In this document: in pieces, positions 35,461 through 64,000 of the stretch | How the letters are laid out: every line of letters starts with the position of its first letter | Position numbering within the stretch: position 1 is the first letter of the stretch | Made by a program: the position numbers and the translations under genes | The notes under the pieces: generated by a model | Told to the model about the DNA's origin: nothing | The model's database searches: none | What the model saw: only the letters and a program-made list of their open reading frames with translations | Source of the DNA: Prochilodus magdalenae | Lineage: Eukaryota > Chordata > Actinopteri > Characiformes > Prochilodontidae | Reading direction: 5' to 3' | NCBI GenBank assembly: GCA_024036415.1 | Contig: JAMWET010005499.1 | Coordinates: 610,001-674,000, forward strand | DNA: 64,000 nt

Positions 35461-35799
35461 TGTGATGTTCTTTCTCTTCTTAAATAAATGGTTAGGAAGT
35501 TACCAAAGTCAGTCAGAGTGGTTTGACGTGAAATGTACCAGGATAGTCCGAACTGTTCACAGTGATATGAACCAGACGTCTGAAGTGTTTAATGCCTCTA
35601 AAGGCTCCCTCACAAGGATTACATAAAATGGTTACTGATGTCTGAGACATTGTTTGTGACAGAACCTTTCAGGTATAAAATGTGTTTTTAATGTATTTAT
35701 GACTATTTTTTCTTTGACAACATTACATATAGAAACCTCAGTGTGTAGGTGCAGTGGTAGCTATGGGCAGTTAAAGATACACTATATTTGTGTTGTACA

Positions 35800-36945
35800 C
35801 ACCTGTTCCCAAAAGTTTGGGATGCGGTGTAAAATGTAAATAAAAACAGAATGTAAAGATGTGCCAATCATGTAAACCCTATATTACAAATAGTAAAATA
35901 TAGTTTTCAAATAACAGATATATCAGATAATATATCAGATGTTTATACTTTTTTTCACCAACACTTTTTAAAACAGTAGGGGCAGGTGCAATAAAAGACT
36001 GGTAAAGTTGCGTAAAGTTTAAAAAAAACATCTCACGACTATTCCTTTGGCAGTAGGTCAGTAACATCATTGGGTATGAAAATCTTTCAGAAATAATGAA
36101 CAGGAGGAGTTTAACACTAGGCGGCCAAATAGTGTGACAATTCATGTATAACTTTTCTTAACATAAAACAGCAAAGAACGTCAGATTTCACCATCTATGT
36201 TGCATAATATCATTACAAGATTCAAGGAATCTGGAGAAATCTTGTTATGCAAAACAATCAGGCTGAATATTAGATCATCATAAATGCAGACACTGTTCCC
36301 TAGTGAAATCACTGCATGGGCTCAGGAACACTTCCTAACACTAATCTAATAATCTATGAATGCCATCTTTTATCTCTCATTTAAGACTGACTCATCTTTT
36401 ATGTCCTGTGATCCGAAGAATCAAGCAAATAGTAGTAAGCATCTGTAGTAAATGAGCCCAGGTGCTGAAATGGGCTGTCTGCAGTCTAGACCTGTCAATA
36501 AAAACATAAGCTGCATTATGAAATAAAAAATATGCAGCTGAAATGTTACATCAGGTAAGAATGGAAAACAGTTTGTTAAAACTGCAAAAAAATTAATTAA
36601 ATTAAATTAAATAACTTGAATTTCTTGGACTGCTGACAGTCTAGACTGATTTTTCAGTAGTGCGCAGGAAAGACATCCATTTCATCTTACTTTTAAAACT
36701 ACAGGTACTGGCCTCCTCAGTTCCCAAACACCTAAAGAGTGTTGTTAAAAGAAGAGGTGATAAACTTGAAACTGTCCCAACCTTTTTGAAATGTGTTGCT
36801 GGCATCAAAAAACAATTCAAGTTTCAACACCTGATATGCTGTATTTAAACTATTTTAGATACATTTTGAGTGTTTGTATATTTTTGGATACTGGTTTTAT
36901 TCACTTCTAGTTACACAGCATCCCAACTTTTATGGAAAGGGCTTT
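35800..36945. mobile_element. Decayed fish DNA transposon with CCCAACTTTT-type ends
   Basis: The ends are imperfect inverted repeats: CCTGTTCCCAAAAGTTTGGG at left and CATCCCAACTTTTATGGAAA at right. Inside are recognisable pieces of a family common in teleosts (for example 'atcattacaagattcaaggaatctggagaaat' in the middle and 'tgtgttgctggcatcaaa' near the right end). Reading frames are heavily interrupted. It lies just upstream of pi4ka. Confidence 0.65.
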
Positions 36946-37089
36946 TTTGTGACCCCCTGGTTCCTGTCCTTACTAGTGTAAAGAATACTAGTAAGTGTTT
37001 TTGACAATGGAGCATTTCACATCAAACCACTCTGAAAAATGTAAAATATGCAGAACCTTTAATATACCTCTGAAATTTTATATTTATTT

Positions 37090-37233
37090 CCCACCTAGAT
37101 CAGTCACTGAACCGCGTTTTTCCGTGCGCCGAATGACGTGGTCTTCCTGGCTTTCCGTAGTGATCCCCTGTGTTTGTCCTTACTGTCTGTAAAATGTCAG
37201 ACCGCTGAAGCTCTTCTCTCTTTTAAAGCAACA
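37090..37233 (+). promoter_or_regulatory. Likely pi4ka 5' region
   Basis: CpG dinucleotides rise over this short stretch compared with the AT-rich flank. It contains a TGACGTGG motif (about 37133-37140), resembling a CREB/ATF half-site. The position directly before the first coding exon suggests promoter or 5' UTR; the start site is not defined. Confidence 0.35.
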
Positions 37234-63695
<26,462 letters not shown>

Positions 63696-64000
63696 GTCAG
63701 TGGCGCTGATGTCGCTTCATCCATCCCCATAAGCTCCTGGTCTTTTCCATAGCTGCCTGCTCCGGGGCCTCAGCTGGATTTGCATGGTGGGAAAGCTCCT
63801 TATGATCTACACCAGAAATAGCTTGTCTTCCCATGTGTCCTTCAGAGCTCCAGCTCAGGAGACAACAGCTCTTGTTTGTCCCTCTGGCACTGTCTGATGT
63901 GACATTTTATTTATGAAGTACACACACAAACACACCTACAACACACCCAACCATGGTATTTAAAAAATTAATAATCACACATCAAAATGGGGGAAATTCA
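63696..64000 (+). other. Start of pi4ka intron 33
   Basis: Begins with the donor GTCAGT and contains no recognisable exon up to the window edge; a short CA-rich stretch lies near 63920. Confidence 0.6.

Noticed and set aside
37138..37233. Upstream in-frame ATG extending the pi4ka N-terminus
   Set aside because: The added residues do not resemble known N-termini, and the internal [15 protein letters not shown] start aligns with the conserved beginning of the family.

Overview
This is nuclear DNA from a teleost fish. Four protein-coding genes with typical vertebrate exons and introns can be read, and the spacers and introns are packed with fish-type Tc1/mariner elements, foldback MITEs, tRNA-derived SINE pieces and microsatellites. 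The repeat families look otophysan (catfish/characin group), but that is an impression from memory and was not searched. Nothing prokaryotic, CRISPR-like or viral was recognised.

Layout: 1-4.7 kb is repeat DNA: a 54-bp minisatellite, Tc1-like fossils and a large CA microsatellite. 4.77-6.34 kb is a nearly complete Tc1-like transposon with its transposase on the minus strand. 6.48-7.71 kb is the single coding exon of tor4a (+). 10.4-14.85 kb holds the eight coding exons of vdac3 (-), convergent with tor4a; its promoter is probably near 18.8 kb, beside a perfect NRF-1 palindrome, with a second 54-bp minisatellite between. 20.6-33.1 kb is slc25a1 (+), nine coding exons, divergent from vdac3. 37.2-63.7 kb holds the first 33 coding exons of pi4ka (+), about 1,280 codons; its kinase domain lies beyond the right edge.

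vdac3 and slc25a1 encode successive steps of metabolite export from mitochondria (citrate carrier in the inner membrane, porin in the outer). tor4a (endomembrane AAA+ ATPase) and pi4ka (plasma-membrane PI4P synthesis) have no obvious functional link to them. SLC25A1 and PI4KA both lie in human 22q11.2, so that adjacency looks like conserved synteny.

I found no convincing undescribed biological system. The items most worth checking are a one-base frame discrepancy at the pi4ka exon 15/16 junction, an apparent GC-AG intron in pi4ka, a near-perfect 59-bp inverted repeat around a TA/TG core in slc25a1 intron 2, a minisatellite with higher-order periodicity, a DNA transposon nested in a Tc1-like relic, and a VDAC3 with one cysteine. 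Exon limits were read by eye from splice sites, reading phase and recalled family similarity, not from transcripts.
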